64,000 nucleotides of DNA, from the NCBI GenBank assembly GCA_000696115.1, contig JJOH01000028.1, forward strand, positions 1 to 64,000. The letters are read 5' to 3'. This DNA is from Streptomyces olindensis (GTDB lineage Bacteria > Actinomycetota > Actinomycetes > Streptomycetales > Streptomycetaceae). The first letter of the stretch is position 1. Every line of letters begins with the position of its first letter. The translations under genes and the position numbers were made by a program. A model generated the notes under the pieces. The model made no database searches, was not told where the DNA came from, and worked only from the letters and a program-made list of their open reading frames with translations. Positions 9,732-17,749 of the stretch are shown here, one piece after another.

Positions 9732-11993
9732 CTACACGAAGGCGTCCGCCAGCGCCCTGGGCAGCGGCCCGGTGTGCAGGACGCCGAGCCGCTGCGTGGC
9801 CCGGGTCAGGGCCACGTACAGGTCGCTGGTGCCGTAGCGGCCGGGCTCGACCACGAGGACGGAGTCGAACTCCAGGCCCTTGGCCTGGCGCGGGTCGAGC
9901 AGCACGACGGTCTGCGTGAGGTCGGGTTCGGCGCCCGCCGTCACGCCGTCCAGCCGGGCCGCGATGCCCCGGTGGAGGTCGCGGGGCGCGATCACCGCGA
10001 GCCGCCCCTCGGCCGGCGTGAGTTCACCGACGGCCTTGGCGACGGCGCCGGGGAGGTCGTCGGTGGCCCGGGCCCAGGGCCGTACGCCCGTGGAGCGGAC
10101 CGAGCTGGGCGGCTCGAACTCCGGGTTCTCGGCGCGGACCACGGCCGCCGCGACGTCCATGATCTCGGCGGGGGTGCGGTAGTTGACGCCCAGCCGGGTG
10201 TGCTCCCAGCGGTCCTCGACGTACGGGGCGAGGATGCCCGACCAGGAACCGACTCCGGCCGCTTCCGCGGTCTGCGCCGGGTCGCCGACCAGGGTCATCG
10301 AGCGGGTGGGGCTGCGCCGCATCAGCAGCCGCCACGCCATCGGCGACAGCTCCTGCGCCTCGTCGACGATGATGTGCCCGAACGCCCAGGTGCGGTCGGC
10401 CGCGGCCCGTTCGGCGGCGCTGCGGTGGTCGTCCTCCTCGTGCCGCTCGGCGAACCGCTCGGCGTCGATGATGTCGTGCGCGGACAGCACCTCGGAGCTC
10501 TCGGGGTCGTCCTCCTCCTTGTCCTCGAACTCGTAGGTCCGGGACGCGTAGGAGACGTCCAGTACGCCCTGCGCGTAGGCGATCTGCCGCTCCCGCTCGC
10601 GCGCGGCTCGCTCCCGGGCCAGCCGGTCGTCCTCGCCGAGGAGTTCGGCGGCCTCGTCGAGCAGCGGCACGTCGGCGACGGTCCATCGCCGGGTCACCGG
10701 GCGGCGCACGGCGTCGGCGTCCTCGGCGGGCAGGAACTCCTCGGGCGCCGCGAGGAAGTCCGCGACGAGCCGCTGCGGGGTCAGCACCGGCCACAACTGG
10801 TCGATGGCGGCCCACACTTCGGGGTTCTCGGCGAGGTCGTCGCGGATCTGGGTGATGTCGCTGGGGTCGAGCAGGCTGGACCCGTCGAACGGGTCGGTGC
10901 CGATCCGCTCGGCGTACAGCTCGGTGAGGGTGTTGAGGATGTGGCCCTCGAAGTGCTCGCGGGCGGCGTTGTGCGGCAGCTTGGCGGCGCGGGTGCGCTC
11001 GCGGGCGACGTTGACCAGCCCGTCGTCGAGCATGAGGACCTCGCGGTCGTGCTCGATGGCGATGACCGGGTCGGGCAGCGCCTGCCGGCTGCGGACGACC
11101 TCGGCGAGCACGTCGGCCATGGCGGCGCGGCCCTTCACGGCGGCCGCCTCGGGCGTGTCGGTCGCGGTCGCCTTCACGCCCGGGTACAGCTCGCCCACGG
11201 TCGCGAGGAGCACGCCGGTCTCACCCAAGGAGGGCAGCACCTCGCCGATGTAGCCGAGGAACGCCGGGTTGGGCCCGACGATCAGCACCGCGCGCTTGGC
11301 CAGCAGCTCGCGGTGCTCGTAGAGCAGGTAGGCGGCGCGGTGCAGTGCGACGGCCGTCTTGCCGGTGCCCGGGCCGCCCTCCACCACCAGGACGCCGCGG
11401 TGCGGGGCGCGGATGATGCGGTCCTGGTCGGCCTGGATGGTCTGCACGATGTCGCTCATGCGGCCGGTGCGGGCCGAGTTCAGCGCGGCGAGCAGCACGG
11501 CGTCGCCCGTGGGGTCCTCGTGACCGGTGCGGGTCTCGTCGCCGAGGTCGAGGATCTCGTCGTGCAGATGGGTGACCCTGCGGCCGTCGGTGGCGATGTG
11601 CCGCCGGCGCCTCAGGCCCATCGGGGTGTGGCCGGTGGCCAGGTAGAAGGGGCGGGCGACGTCGGCGCGCCAGTCGATGAGGACGGGCGTGCGCTCGGCG
11701 TCGTCGGTGCGCAGGCCGATGCGGCCGATGTGATGGGTGACGCCCGAGGTGAGGTCGATCCGGCCGAAGCACAGGGAGCCGTCGACCGCGTTGAGCGCGG
11801 CGAGCAGCCCGGAGCGCTCCGCCACGAGGATGTCCCGCTCCAGTCTGGCCTGCATGGGGGTGTTGCCCTGCGCGAGCGCGTCCGTGACGGAGGTCTCGGC
11901 GTCGCCGCGCAGCGCGTCCACGCGCGCGTACAACCCGTCGATGAATTCCTGTTCCTGCCGCAATTCATCGTCCGGAAATTCGGTGTTTGACAA
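9732..11993 (-). CDS. helR: HelR/HelD-family RNA polymerase-recycling ATPase
   Basis: UvrD-like superfamily 1 motor of 753 residues. Members of this family (HelD, and HelR in Streptomyces venezuelae) bind RNA polymerase, release stalled complexes and can displace rifamycins. The Walker A motif is GGPGTGKT at 206-213 and Walker B is IIVDEAQE near residue 544. SMTLVGDPAQ and the C-terminal LYVALTRATQRL motif VI follow. The N-terminal coiled arm (about 1-70) that enters the polymerase channel in this class is present. The start is TTG 11993 with GGAG upstream. The gene's 5' end overlaps a strong divergent promoter that makes a short transcript. Confidence 0.88.
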   Translation of the reverse strand: MSNTEFPDDELRQEQEFIDGLYARVDALRGDAETSVTDALAQGNTPMQARLERDILVAERSGLLAALNAVDGSLCFGRIDLTSGVTHHIGRIGLRTDDAERTPVLIDWRADVARPFYLATGHTPMGLRRRRHIATDGRRVTHLHDEILDLGDETRTGHEDPTGDAVLLAALNSARTGRMSDIVQTIQADQDRIIRAPHRGVLVVEGGPGTGKTAVALHRAAYLLYEHRELLAKRAVLIVGPNPAFLGYIGEVLPSLGETGVLLATVGELYPGVKATATDTPEAAAVKGRAAMADVLAEVVRSRQALPDPVIAIEHDREVLMLDDGLVNVARERTRAAKLPHNAAREHFEGHILNTLTELYAERIGTDPFDGSSLLDPSDITQIRDDLAENPEVWAAIDQLWPVLTPQRLVADFLAAPEEFLPAEDADAVRRPVTRRWTVADVPLLDEAAELLGEDDRLARERAARERERQIAYAQGVLDVSYASRTYEFEDKEEDDPESSEVLSAHDIIDAERFAERHEEDDHRSAAERAAADRTWAFGHIIVDEAQELSPMAWRLLMRRSPTRSMTLVGDPAQTAEAAGVGSWSGILAPYVEDRWEHTRLGVNYRTPAEIMDVAAAVVRAENPEFEPPSSVRSTGVRPWARATDDLPGAVAKAVGELTPAEGRLAVIAPRDLHRGIAARLDGVTAGAEPDLTQTVVLLDPRQAKGLEFDSVLVVEPGRYGTSDLYVALTRATQRLGVLHTGPLPRALADAFV

Positions 11994-12016
11994 TTCCGCT
12001 CCCGCCCGGATATACT
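11987..12016 (+). promoter_or_regulatory. Near-consensus vegetative promoter facing right
   Basis: TTGACA at 11987-11992 and TATACT at 12011-12016 are separated by 18 bp. This is an unusually good match to the HrdB/sigma-70 consensus in such GC-rich DNA. It points away from helR into a stretch with no rightward gene, and its -35 box overlaps the helR start codon. Confidence 0.7.
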
Positions 12017-12021
12017 GTGCT

Positions 12022-12120
12022 CACTGAACTTCTCCGTGACCTCATTCGACGTGAAGTCACGAACAAACAAATATACGCAAGGAAATCCCCCGGGCGCAAT
12101 TGCCCGGGGGATTTCCTCGT
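12022..12120 (+). ncRNA. Candidate small RNA next to helR (about 100 nt)
   Basis: The predicted transcript starts about 6-8 nt after the -10 box and ends at a strong hairpin. It contains a 5' stem (GTGACCTCA 12036-12044 with TGAAGTCAC 12052-12060, one mismatch), an A-rich single-stranded linker (12061-12079) and the terminator stem. No convincing open frame lies within it. A candidate helR promoter on the other strand (TTGCGC 12099-12094, TATATT 12075-12070) would start helR mRNA near 12063, so the small RNA would be antisense to the helR leader. It is not recognised as a known family. Confidence 0.5.
12080..12117. terminator. Strong 16-bp terminator hairpin between trx and helR
   Basis: A perfect 16-bp stem, AGGAAATCCCCCGGGC with its complement, surrounds a 6-nt loop. 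It lies just after the leftward thioredoxin stop and also at the end of the rightward small-RNA candidate, so it can serve both strands. Confidence 0.8.
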
Positions 12121-12153
12121 GTCGGGGCGGTCGTCCACAGCACGTCGCGCTCG

Positions 12154-12471
12154 CTACAGCACGTCGGACAGCTCCTCCAGCAGCCGCCGCTTGGCCCGCG
12201 CGCCGACCATGGACTTCACGGGCTCGCCGTCGCGGAACACCAGGAACGTCGGCATGGACAGCACCTTGTAGGCGTTGGTGGTCAGCGGATTGTGGTCCAC
12301 GTCCAGCTGCACCACCTTCAGCCGCTCGCCCTCCTCGGAGGCGAGGGCCTTGAGCACCGGCGCCATCTGCCGGCAGGGCGGACACCAGTCGGCGGTGAAC
12401 TCCACCAGGACCGGCAGGTCCGCGCCGATCACCTCGGCCTCGAAGTCCGCGTCCGTCACCTCGGTCACCAT
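12154..12471 (-). CDS. trxA: Thioredoxin with WCPPC active site
   Basis: Small dithiol oxidoreductase of 105 residues. The active site is ADWCPPCRQM (Cys30 and Cys33). Pro replaces the Gly of the usual WCGPC, which changes redox potential in related proteins. The cis-proline loop is SMPTFLVF. The start is ATG 12471, overlapping the end of the MerR gene by 7 bp, so regulator and thioredoxin form one operon read leftwards. This suggests a redox-sensing loop in which the MerR protein controls its own thioredoxin. A strong terminator follows. Confidence 0.93.
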   Translation of the reverse strand: MVTEVTDADFEAEVIGADLPVLVEFTADWCPPCRQMAPVLKALASEEGERLKVVQLDVDHNPLTTNAYKVLSMPTFLVFRDGEPVKSMVGARAKRRLLEELSDVL

Positions 12472-12878
12472 GTGTGCCTCCCCAGCTCGCAACCGGGCTC
12501 CGGACCTCCCGGAGCCTCCGCCTCGGCGGCCAGCTCGGCCCGCGCCAGCTGCCGGGCGACCGTCTCCCGCACGCTGCTCAGCTGGCCGATCAGCGCGTCG
12601 AGTTCGTCCAGCTTGCGCCGGTAGACCGCGAGGGACGCCGGGCACGAGTCGCCCTCGGGGTGCCCGGCGCGCAGGCACTCCACGAACGGCCGCGTCTCCT
12701 CCAGGTCGAACCCGAAGTCCTGCAGCGTCCGGATCTGCCGCAGCAGCTTCAGATCGCTCTCGTCGTAGGTCCGGTAACCGTTGCCCTCACGCCGCGCGGG
12801 CAGCAGCCCCCGCGCCTCGTAGTACCGCAGCGTCCGCGTCGTGGTCCCGGCCCGTGCGGCCAGCTCGCCGATTCGCAT
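12465..12878 (-). CDS. MerR-family regulator coupled to thioredoxin
   Basis: DNA-binding regulator of 137 residues. The winged helix MRIGELAARAGTTTRTLRYYE lies at the N-terminus and a coiled dimerisation helix (LAVYRRKLDELDALIGQL) towards the C-terminus. Cys68 and Cys79 (VECLRAGHPEGDSCP) flank a His and are candidates for redox or metal sensing. A third Cys lies near the end. The ATG at 12878 is the family start; upstream in-frame residues are not family-like. A 20-bp dyad directly upstream is the probable operator. The downstream overlap with trxA links function. Confidence 0.88.
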   Translation of the reverse strand: MRIGELAARAGTTTRTLRYYEARGLLPARREGNGYRTYDESDLKLLRQIRTLQDFGFDLEETRPFVECLRAGHPEGDSCPASLAVYRRKLDELDALIGQLSSVRETVARQLARAELAAEAEAPGGPEPGCELGRHTW

Positions 12879-12893
12879 GCGCTCGAACGTAAT

Positions 12894-12913
12894 CCTTGAC
12901 CCCGGCGTCAAGG
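12894..12913 (-). promoter_or_regulatory. MerR-type operator dyad
   Basis: CCTTGAC and GTCAAGG flank a 6-bp spacer, 16 bp upstream of the MerR start. MerR proteins bind such dyads inside over-long promoter spacers; CTTGAC would be the -35 box. The site overlaps the stop codon of the Lrp gene at 12908-12910. Confidence 0.65.
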
Positions 12914-13414
12914 CAACAGCGGTTTACGCTCCACCGGCGAGGTCAGCACGATCGAGGTCGTGGTGCGGCCCAGTGCGGAGATCTCCAGGACCTCCTCCAG
13001 GTGGACGGTGTCCCGGACGGCGACCTTGAGGAACCAGCAGTCCTCCCCGACCACGTGGTGTGCCTCGGTGATCTCGGGCCGCTCGATCAGCTCCAGGGTC
13101 CTGGGGTGCTTCAGGTTGTAGCCGCCGTGCGGGTCGACCCGGACGAACGCCTGGATGCCGTAGCCGAGCCGGGCCGGCACGACGTGGGCGCCGTAGCCGC
13201 TGATGACGCCCGCCGCCTCCAGTCGCCGCACCCGCTCGGTGACCGCCGCCGGGCTGAGCCGGACCCGGCGGCCCAGCTCGCTGAACTTGATCCGGCCGTC
13301 GCTCTGGAGCAGTTCGAGGATCTGCCGGTCCAACGCGTCGAACGCCGCCGATGTTTCGTCGGCAGCGGCCCGCAGATGCCGTGGTTCTTTCGGCGTGGCG
13401 GCCTGAACTCCCAT
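12908..13414 (-). CDS. Lrp/AsnC-family transcriptional regulator
   Basis: Regulator of 168 residues. It has an N-terminal helix-turn-helix (ILELLQSDGRIKFSELGRRV, then LSPAAVTERVRRLEAAGVI, about residues 31-71) and a C-terminal RAM domain of the ferredoxin-like fold. The start is ATG 13414, preceded by GAAGGGGGA. The longer upstream frame is an antisense shadow of the next gene. It is divergent from the epimerase gene, with only 39 bp between the two starts, so it may control that gene. Family members often respond to amino acids. The ligand cannot be told here. Confidence 0.9.
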   Translation of the reverse strand: MGVQAATPKEPRHLRAAADETSAAFDALDRQILELLQSDGRIKFSELGRRVRLSPAAVTERVRRLEAAGVISGYGAHVVPARLGYGIQAFVRVDPHGGYNLKHPRTLELIERPEITEAHHVVGEDCWFLKVAVRDTVHLEEVLEISALGRTTTSIVLTSPVERKPLLP

Positions 13415-13453
13415 GGTTCCCCCTTCAGGGCGTGGATGTGCGCCGGGAGAATT

Positions 13454-14374
13454 ATGGTCATGGAAAAGGCCCTGGAGACCCTGGTCATCGGCGGGAACCG
13501 CTACGTCGGAAAGCGACTCATCGCACGGCTGCTCGGCACGGGGCACCGTGTCACCGTGCTGAACCGGGGGTCCGCCCCGCCACCCGCCGGGGTCGAGCAC
13601 CTGGTCGCCGACCGGGACGACGAGCGGTCGCTGACCGGCGCGCTCGGCTCCCGCGTCTTCGACGCCGTCGTCGACCAGGTCTGCTACACACCGCGCCAGG
13701 CGGCGATCGCCCGCCGCGTCTTCGACGGCCGTACGCGCCGCTATGTGATGACCTCGACGGTCGAGGTGTACGAGTACGAGGACTCCCCCGCCCTCGTGCG
13801 TGAGGAGGCCGTCGATCCGGCCACCGTCACGGTCGGCCTCGAACGGCCCTGGGACGAGCCCGCGTTCCGGGAGGCACACTACGGGGAGGGCAAGCGGCAG
13901 GCCGAGGCGGTCCTCGCGGCCGGCGGCCCGGCGTTCCCGTACACGGCGGTGCGGGTCGCCCATGTGCTTGGCGGGGACGACGACTTCACCGGGCGGCTGG
14001 CCCACTACGCCGACCGGATGCGCGCCGGCGAGCCGATCGCCGTCCCGGCCGTGAACCGTCCGGCCACCTACGTGTACGTCGAGGAGATCGCGCGCTTCCT
14101 GGCCTGGGCGGCGGGCGAGGACTTCACCGGGCCGGTGAACGCCGCCTCCCACGGGACGCTGACCACCGAGGAGTTGTGCGAGGCGGTGGCGGCGCATGTG
14201 CCGGGCGGCCGGGCCGTGTTCCGGCCGGTCGAGGTCGGCGAGGTCTCGCCGTTTTCCTTCCGCCGCTCCTACGGCATGGACAACGCCCGGGCCGCCCGGC
14301 TCGGCTTCACCTTCACCGACGCCCGGCAGTGGCTGCCGACGGCCGTCGCCGAGACCCTCGGAAAGGGCGCCTGA
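13454..14374 (+). CDS. NAD-dependent epimerase/dehydratase family protein
   Basis: Extended short-chain dehydrogenase-like protein of about 306 residues. The Rossmann motif is LVIGGNRYVGKRL near the N-terminus. VADRDD follows the second strand, and a VDQVCYTPRQA segment and MTSTVEVYE follow. The usual YxxxK appears as HYGEGK, where His-Tyr precedes the Lys. Substrate is unknown; the family acts mostly on nucleotide sugars. The start could be ATG 13454 or ATG 13460, with GGGAGA just upstream. The aldo-keto reductase begins 2 bp after the stop, so the two are an operon and may act on the same carbonyl substrate. Confidence 0.85.
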   Translation: MVMEKALETLVIGGNRYVGKRLIARLLGTGHRVTVLNRGSAPPPAGVEHLVADRDDERSLTGALGSRVFDAVVDQVCYTPRQAAIARRVFDGRTRRYVMTSTVEVYEYEDSPALVREEAVDPATVTVGLERPWDEPAFREAHYGEGKRQAEAVLAAGGPAFPYTAVRVAHVLGGDDDFTGRLAHYADRMRAGEPIAVPAVNRPATYVYVEEIARFLAWAAGEDFTGPVNAASHGTLTTEELCEAVAAHVPGGRAVFRPVEVGEVSPFSFRRSYGMDNARAARLGFTFTDARQWLPTAVAETLGKGA

Positions 14375-14375
14375 C

Positions 14376-15275
14376 GTGCGGTACAGAACACTGGGCGGGG
14401 TGCGGGTGAGCGCGGTCGGGCTCGGCGCGATGCCGCTGTCCATCGAGGGCCGGCCGGACGAGGCCCGCGCCCTGGCGACCGTGCACGCCGCGCTCGACGC
14501 GGGCGTGACCCTCCTGGACACCGCCGACTCGTACCATCTGCCGGGCGCGGAGCCCGGCCACAACGAGCGTCTGGTGGCCCGCGCGCTGGCCGCCCACGGC
14601 GGTGACACCTCGGACGTCCTGGTGGCCACGAAGGGCGGCCGGGGCCGTCCGGCCGGCGGCGACTGGACGGTGAACGGCTCCCCCGCCCACCTCAAGGCCG
14701 CCGCCGAGGCGTCGCGCAAGCGGCTCGGCGTCGAGGCGATCGGCCTCTACCAGCTGCACAAGCCGGACCCTTCCGTGCCGTTCGAGGAGTCGGTCGGCGC
14801 GCTGCGCGAGCTGCTCGACGCGGGCACGATCCGGCTGGCCGGAGTGTCCAACACGGACGCGGAGCAGATCCGCCGGGCCCGCGTGATCCTCGGCGACCGG
14901 CTGGTGTCGGTGCAGAACCGCTACTCCCCCGCCGTCCGGGACAGTGAGCCCGAGCTGCGGTTGTGCGCCGAACTGGGACTGGCGTTCCTGCCGTGGAGCC
15001 CGCTGGGCGGGCTGGCCCGCAGTTCCCTGGACGGGCCCTCGCGGACGGAGGGGGCGCAACGCTTCGCCGCCTTCCACGAGGTCGCGGCGGAACGCGGCGT
15101 CAGCCCGCAACGGGTCGGGCTGGCCTGGCTGCTGACCCGTTCCCCGGCCGTGATCCCGATCCCCGGGGCGAGCCGGCCGGAGACGGCCCGGGACTCGGCC
15201 GCCGCGGCGGACCTGCTCCTCAGCGCGGAGGAGCGGGCACGCCTGGACGAGTCGGCCGCGCCGGTCCCGGCCTAA
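14376..15275 (+). CDS. Aldo/keto reductase
   Basis: NADPH-dependent reductase of 299 residues with a TIM-barrel fold. The catalytic tetrad is visible as LDTADSYH (Asp, Tyr), VATKGGR (Lys) and YQLHKPD (His). The cofactor end, PIPGASRPE, lies near the C-terminus. The start is GTG 14376, with GAAAGGG upstream inside the end of the preceding gene. It converges on the MFS gene, and the two stop codons overlap by 4 bp. Substrate is unknown. Confidence 0.92.
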   Translation: MRYRTLGGVRVSAVGLGAMPLSIEGRPDEARALATVHAALDAGVTLLDTADSYHLPGAEPGHNERLVARALAAHGGDTSDVLVATKGGRGRPAGGDWTVNGSPAHLKAAAEASRKRLGVEAIGLYQLHKPDPSVPFEESVGALRELLDAGTIRLAGVSNTDAEQIRRARVILGDRLVSVQNRYSPAVRDSEPELRLCAELGLAFLPWSPLGGLARSSLDGPSRTEGAQRFAAFHEVAAERGVSPQRVGLAWLLTRSPAVIPIPGASRPETARDSAAAADLLLSAEERARLDESAAPVPA

Positions 15276-16942
15276 CGGGCCCCCGCGGACTCCGGTTCCC
15301 GGTCCTCGGCGGGCTCGGCCGCGGGCTTGTCCCTGCCGGGCAGCAGCAGCGCCACGATCACCGTGCCGACGCCCAGGACCACCGCACCGACCAGACTGGT
15401 GTGGGCGACGGCGTCGGCGAAGGAGGAGCCCACGGCGTCGGCCATCTGCCGGGCGCCGTCGGCCAGTTGCCCGGCCTGCGCCTTGAGCCGCTCCGCCTGC
15501 TGCGGGTCGCTCGTGTGCGCCGCCTGCTCGGCCAGTTGCCGCGCCTTGTCGCCGATGCCCTGCGCCACGGCGTATCCGGCGCCGACGGAGTCCTGGGCCG
15601 TCTCCAGGGAGGACGCGGGCAGCTCGCTCCCGGCGGTGGCGTCCGAGAGGTGACCGGAGTACGACGTCGCCAGCAGCGAGCCGAGGACGGCGATGCCGAG
15701 CGAGCCGCCCAGCTCCAGCGAGGTGTCGTTGACCGCGCCGCCGACCCCCAGCTCGGACTCCGGGAACGCCCCCATGATCGCGTCCGTGCAGGGCGACAGC
15801 GCGAGCCCGATCGCGAGCCCGAGGACGACCAGGGGCGCGACGAAGTCGCCGTACGACGACCCGGAGTCGACCTGGGTGAGCAGCGCCAGGGCGGCCGTAC
15901 CGCCGACCATGCCGGCCGTCACGGTCCACTTCATGCCGACCCGGGGGGTCAGGTAGCCCGTGAGGGCCGAACCCACGAAGACGGCTCCGGCCAGCGGCAG
16001 CATGCGCACGCCGGTGTCCAGGGCGTCGTAGCCGAGGACGAACTGCAGGTGCTGGGTGAGGTAGTAGAAGGCGCCGAAGACCGCCAGGAAGAACAGCGCG
16101 ACGGCGAGGTTGGAGCCCGCGAACCGGCGGTCGGTGAAGCGGCGGACGTCGAGCAGCGGGCGCGGATGCCGCAGCTCCCACACCACGAAGGCGACGAGTC
16201 CGGCGCCCGCGACGACCGCGGCCGTGATCGCCTCGGCGCCCCAGCCGAAGTGCGGCCCCTCGATGATCATGTAGACCAGTGCCGCGATCCACACCACGGA
16301 CAGCAGCCCGCCGCCGTAGTCGATGCGCCCTCGGTCGGCGGCCCTGGACGGCGGCACGAGGACGAACGCGCCGACGACGGCCAGGGCGGCGACGGGGACG
16401 TTGATGAGGAACGTGGAGGACCAGCCGTGGTGCTCCAGCAGGGCCCCGGCGACGAGCGGCCCGGCCGCGATGGCGAGCCCGGCGGTGGCGGTCCACAGGG
16501 TGATGGCCTTGGCGCGCTCGGCCCGCGGGAAGGTCGCGGCCAGCAGGGACAGCGTGGCGGGCATGATCATCGCGGCGCCGGCGCCCATCACGGCACGGGC
16601 GGCGATGACCGCCGTGGCGCTGCCGGCGAGGTACCCGGAGACCGCGCCGCCCCCGAACACCACGAGACCGAGGACGAGCGCGCCCCGGCGGCTGTACTTG
16701 TCGCCGATCGCGCCGAGCAGCAGCATCAGCGCGGCGTACGGGACGGTGTAGCCGTCGATGACCCACTGCAGGTCGGCGCTGGACAGGCCGAGGTCCTCGG
16801 TCATGTCGGGCGCGGCGACGGTGAGGGCGGTGTTCGCCATCACGATGATCAGCAGGCTCAGGCAGAGCACGAGGAGCGCCCACCAGCGGCGGGCGTAGGG
16901 GCGGTCCGTCCCCTCGACCGGTTCGGTCATGACGAGTCGCAT
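15272..16942 (-). CDS. MFS drug efflux transporter, DHA2 (14-helix) type
   Basis: Drug:H+ antiporter of about 556 residues. The first helix begins at WWALLVLCLSLLII. Motif A follows as LLLGAIGDKYSRRGAL, and then many hydrophobic helices, consistent with 14. The large loop near the C-terminus (about residues 460-515) is unusually rich in Ala, Gln and Glu (ARQLAEQAAHTSDPQQAERL) and may be helical. The start is ATG 16942, with AGGAAGG upstream. It is divergent from a TetR gene with three TTGCACA-type palindromes between, so it is probably repressed by that TetR and induced by its exported substrate. Confidence 0.93.
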   Translation of the reverse strand: MRLVMTEPVEGTDRPYARRWWALLVLCLSLLIIVMANTALTVAAPDMTEDLGLSSADLQWVIDGYTVPYAALMLLLGAIGDKYSRRGALVLGLVVFGGGAVSGYLAGSATAVIAARAVMGAGAAMIMPATLSLLAATFPRAERAKAITLWTATAGLAIAAGPLVAGALLEHHGWSSTFLINVPVAALAVVGAFVLVPPSRAADRGRIDYGGGLLSVVWIAALVYMIIEGPHFGWGAEAITAAVVAGAGLVAFVVWELRHPRPLLDVRRFTDRRFAGSNLAVALFFLAVFGAFYYLTQHLQFVLGYDALDTGVRMLPLAGAVFVGSALTGYLTPRVGMKWTVTAGMVGGTAALALLTQVDSGSSYGDFVAPLVVLGLAIGLALSPCTDAIMGAFPESELGVGGAVNDTSLELGGSLGIAVLGSLLATSYSGHLSDATAGSELPASSLETAQDSVGAGYAVAQGIGDKARQLAEQAAHTSDPQQAERLKAQAGQLADGARQMADAVGSSFADAVAHTSLVGAVVLGVGTVIVALLLPGRDKPAAEPAEDREPESAGAR

Positions 16943-16966
16943 GGCAGGGTTGCCTTCCTCGTTGAT

Positions 16967-17029
16967 TTGCACATGGATGTGCATTTACACAACGCTGTGC
17001 AATCTACGCCGTTGCACAGCGCTGTGCAA
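16967..17029. promoter_or_regulatory. Three tandem 18-bp TetR operators
   Basis: The best copy is the perfect palindrome TTGCACAGCGCTGTGCAA at 17012-17029. A second copy with two changes is at 16985-17002, and a third with a changed centre, TTGCACATGGATGTGCAT, is at 16967-16984. The first two leftmost copies abut exactly; the third is offset 27 bp. They fill the gap between the divergent MFS and TetR genes. Confidence 0.85.
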
Positions 17030-17050
17030 ATCGATCGGGGGAAGGGCACA

Positions 17051-17668
17051 ATGGCGTCCATGACCACGGGCAACACCAGCCGCGCCGACGCCAACCGGCG
17101 CCGCATCCTCGACGTCGCCCTCGCCGAGCTGCTGCGGGACCCCGACGCCTCCATGGACCAGATCGCCCGCGCCGCGGGCGTCGTACGGCGGACCGTCTAC
17201 GGGCACTTCCCGAACCGCGAGGCGCTGATCAGCACGCTCGTCGACGAGGCGGTCGCGGCCCTGTCGGCCGCGCACACGGCGGGCCGCGAGGGGGTGCGGG
17301 ACCCGGCGGAGGCCGTGGCGCGCTCGGTGCTGGCGGTGTGGGAGATCGCCGACCGCTACCGGCTGCTGGTCGCGCTCGCCCAGCGCACGGTCACCATGCA
17401 GGGCATCCGGGAACGGCTCGCGCCCGTCCGGGAGGAGAGCGTCAGGCTGTTGCGGCGCGGCCTGGACGAGGGCGTCTTCAGCTCACCGCTGCCGGCGCCG
17501 GCCCTGGCCTATGTGCACGAGCAGACGCTGATCGCCGTCCTGGAGGCGGTGAACGACGGCCTCCTGACAGCACGAGAGGCGGGCCGCTGCGCCGCGGTCA
17601 CCGTCCTGACCGCGGCGGGCGTGCCCGCCTCGATGGCCACCGAGCTGGTGGCGAAGCTGAACGATTGA
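17051..17668 (+). CDS. TetR-family repressor of the divergent efflux pump
   Basis: Regulator of 205 residues. The N-terminal helix-turn-helix reads IARAAGVVRRTVYGHFPNREALI, and the C-terminal ligand-binding domain begins near residue 80. The start is ATG 17051, with GGGGAAGGG just upstream. The gene begins 22 bp after the strongest of three palindromes, so autoregulation and repression of the MFS gene are likely. It converges on dctA, with a 13-bp hairpin between. The ligand is unknown, presumably a toxic compound or metabolite exported by the pump. Confidence 0.93.
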   Translation: MASMTTGNTSRADANRRRILDVALAELLRDPDASMDQIARAAGVVRRTVYGHFPNREALISTLVDEAVAALSAAHTAGREGVRDPAEAVARSVLAVWEIADRYRLLVALAQRTVTMQGIRERLAPVREESVRLLRRGLDEGVFSSPLPAPALAYVHEQTLIAVLEAVNDGLLTAREAGRCAAVTVLTAAGVPASMATELVAKLND

Positions 17669-17686
17669 TCTTTCGCGAGGCAGGGA

Positions 17687-17725
17687 CCGGGCGGCTGGGC
17701 GACGGGGGGACACCCAGCCGCCCGG
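17687..17725. terminator. Bidirectional terminator between tetR and dctA
   Basis: A perfect 13-bp inverted repeat, CCGGGCGGCTGGG with its complement, surrounds a 13-nt loop between two converging genes. Confidence 0.75.
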
Positions 17726-17749
17726 AGTCTCGCGGGGGCGGCGCGGCCG

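Noticed and set aside
11994..12150. Rifamycin-associated element upstream of helR
   Set aside because: I saw no clear copy of such an element as I remember it; the region is explained by promoters, a hairpin and the small-RNA candidate.
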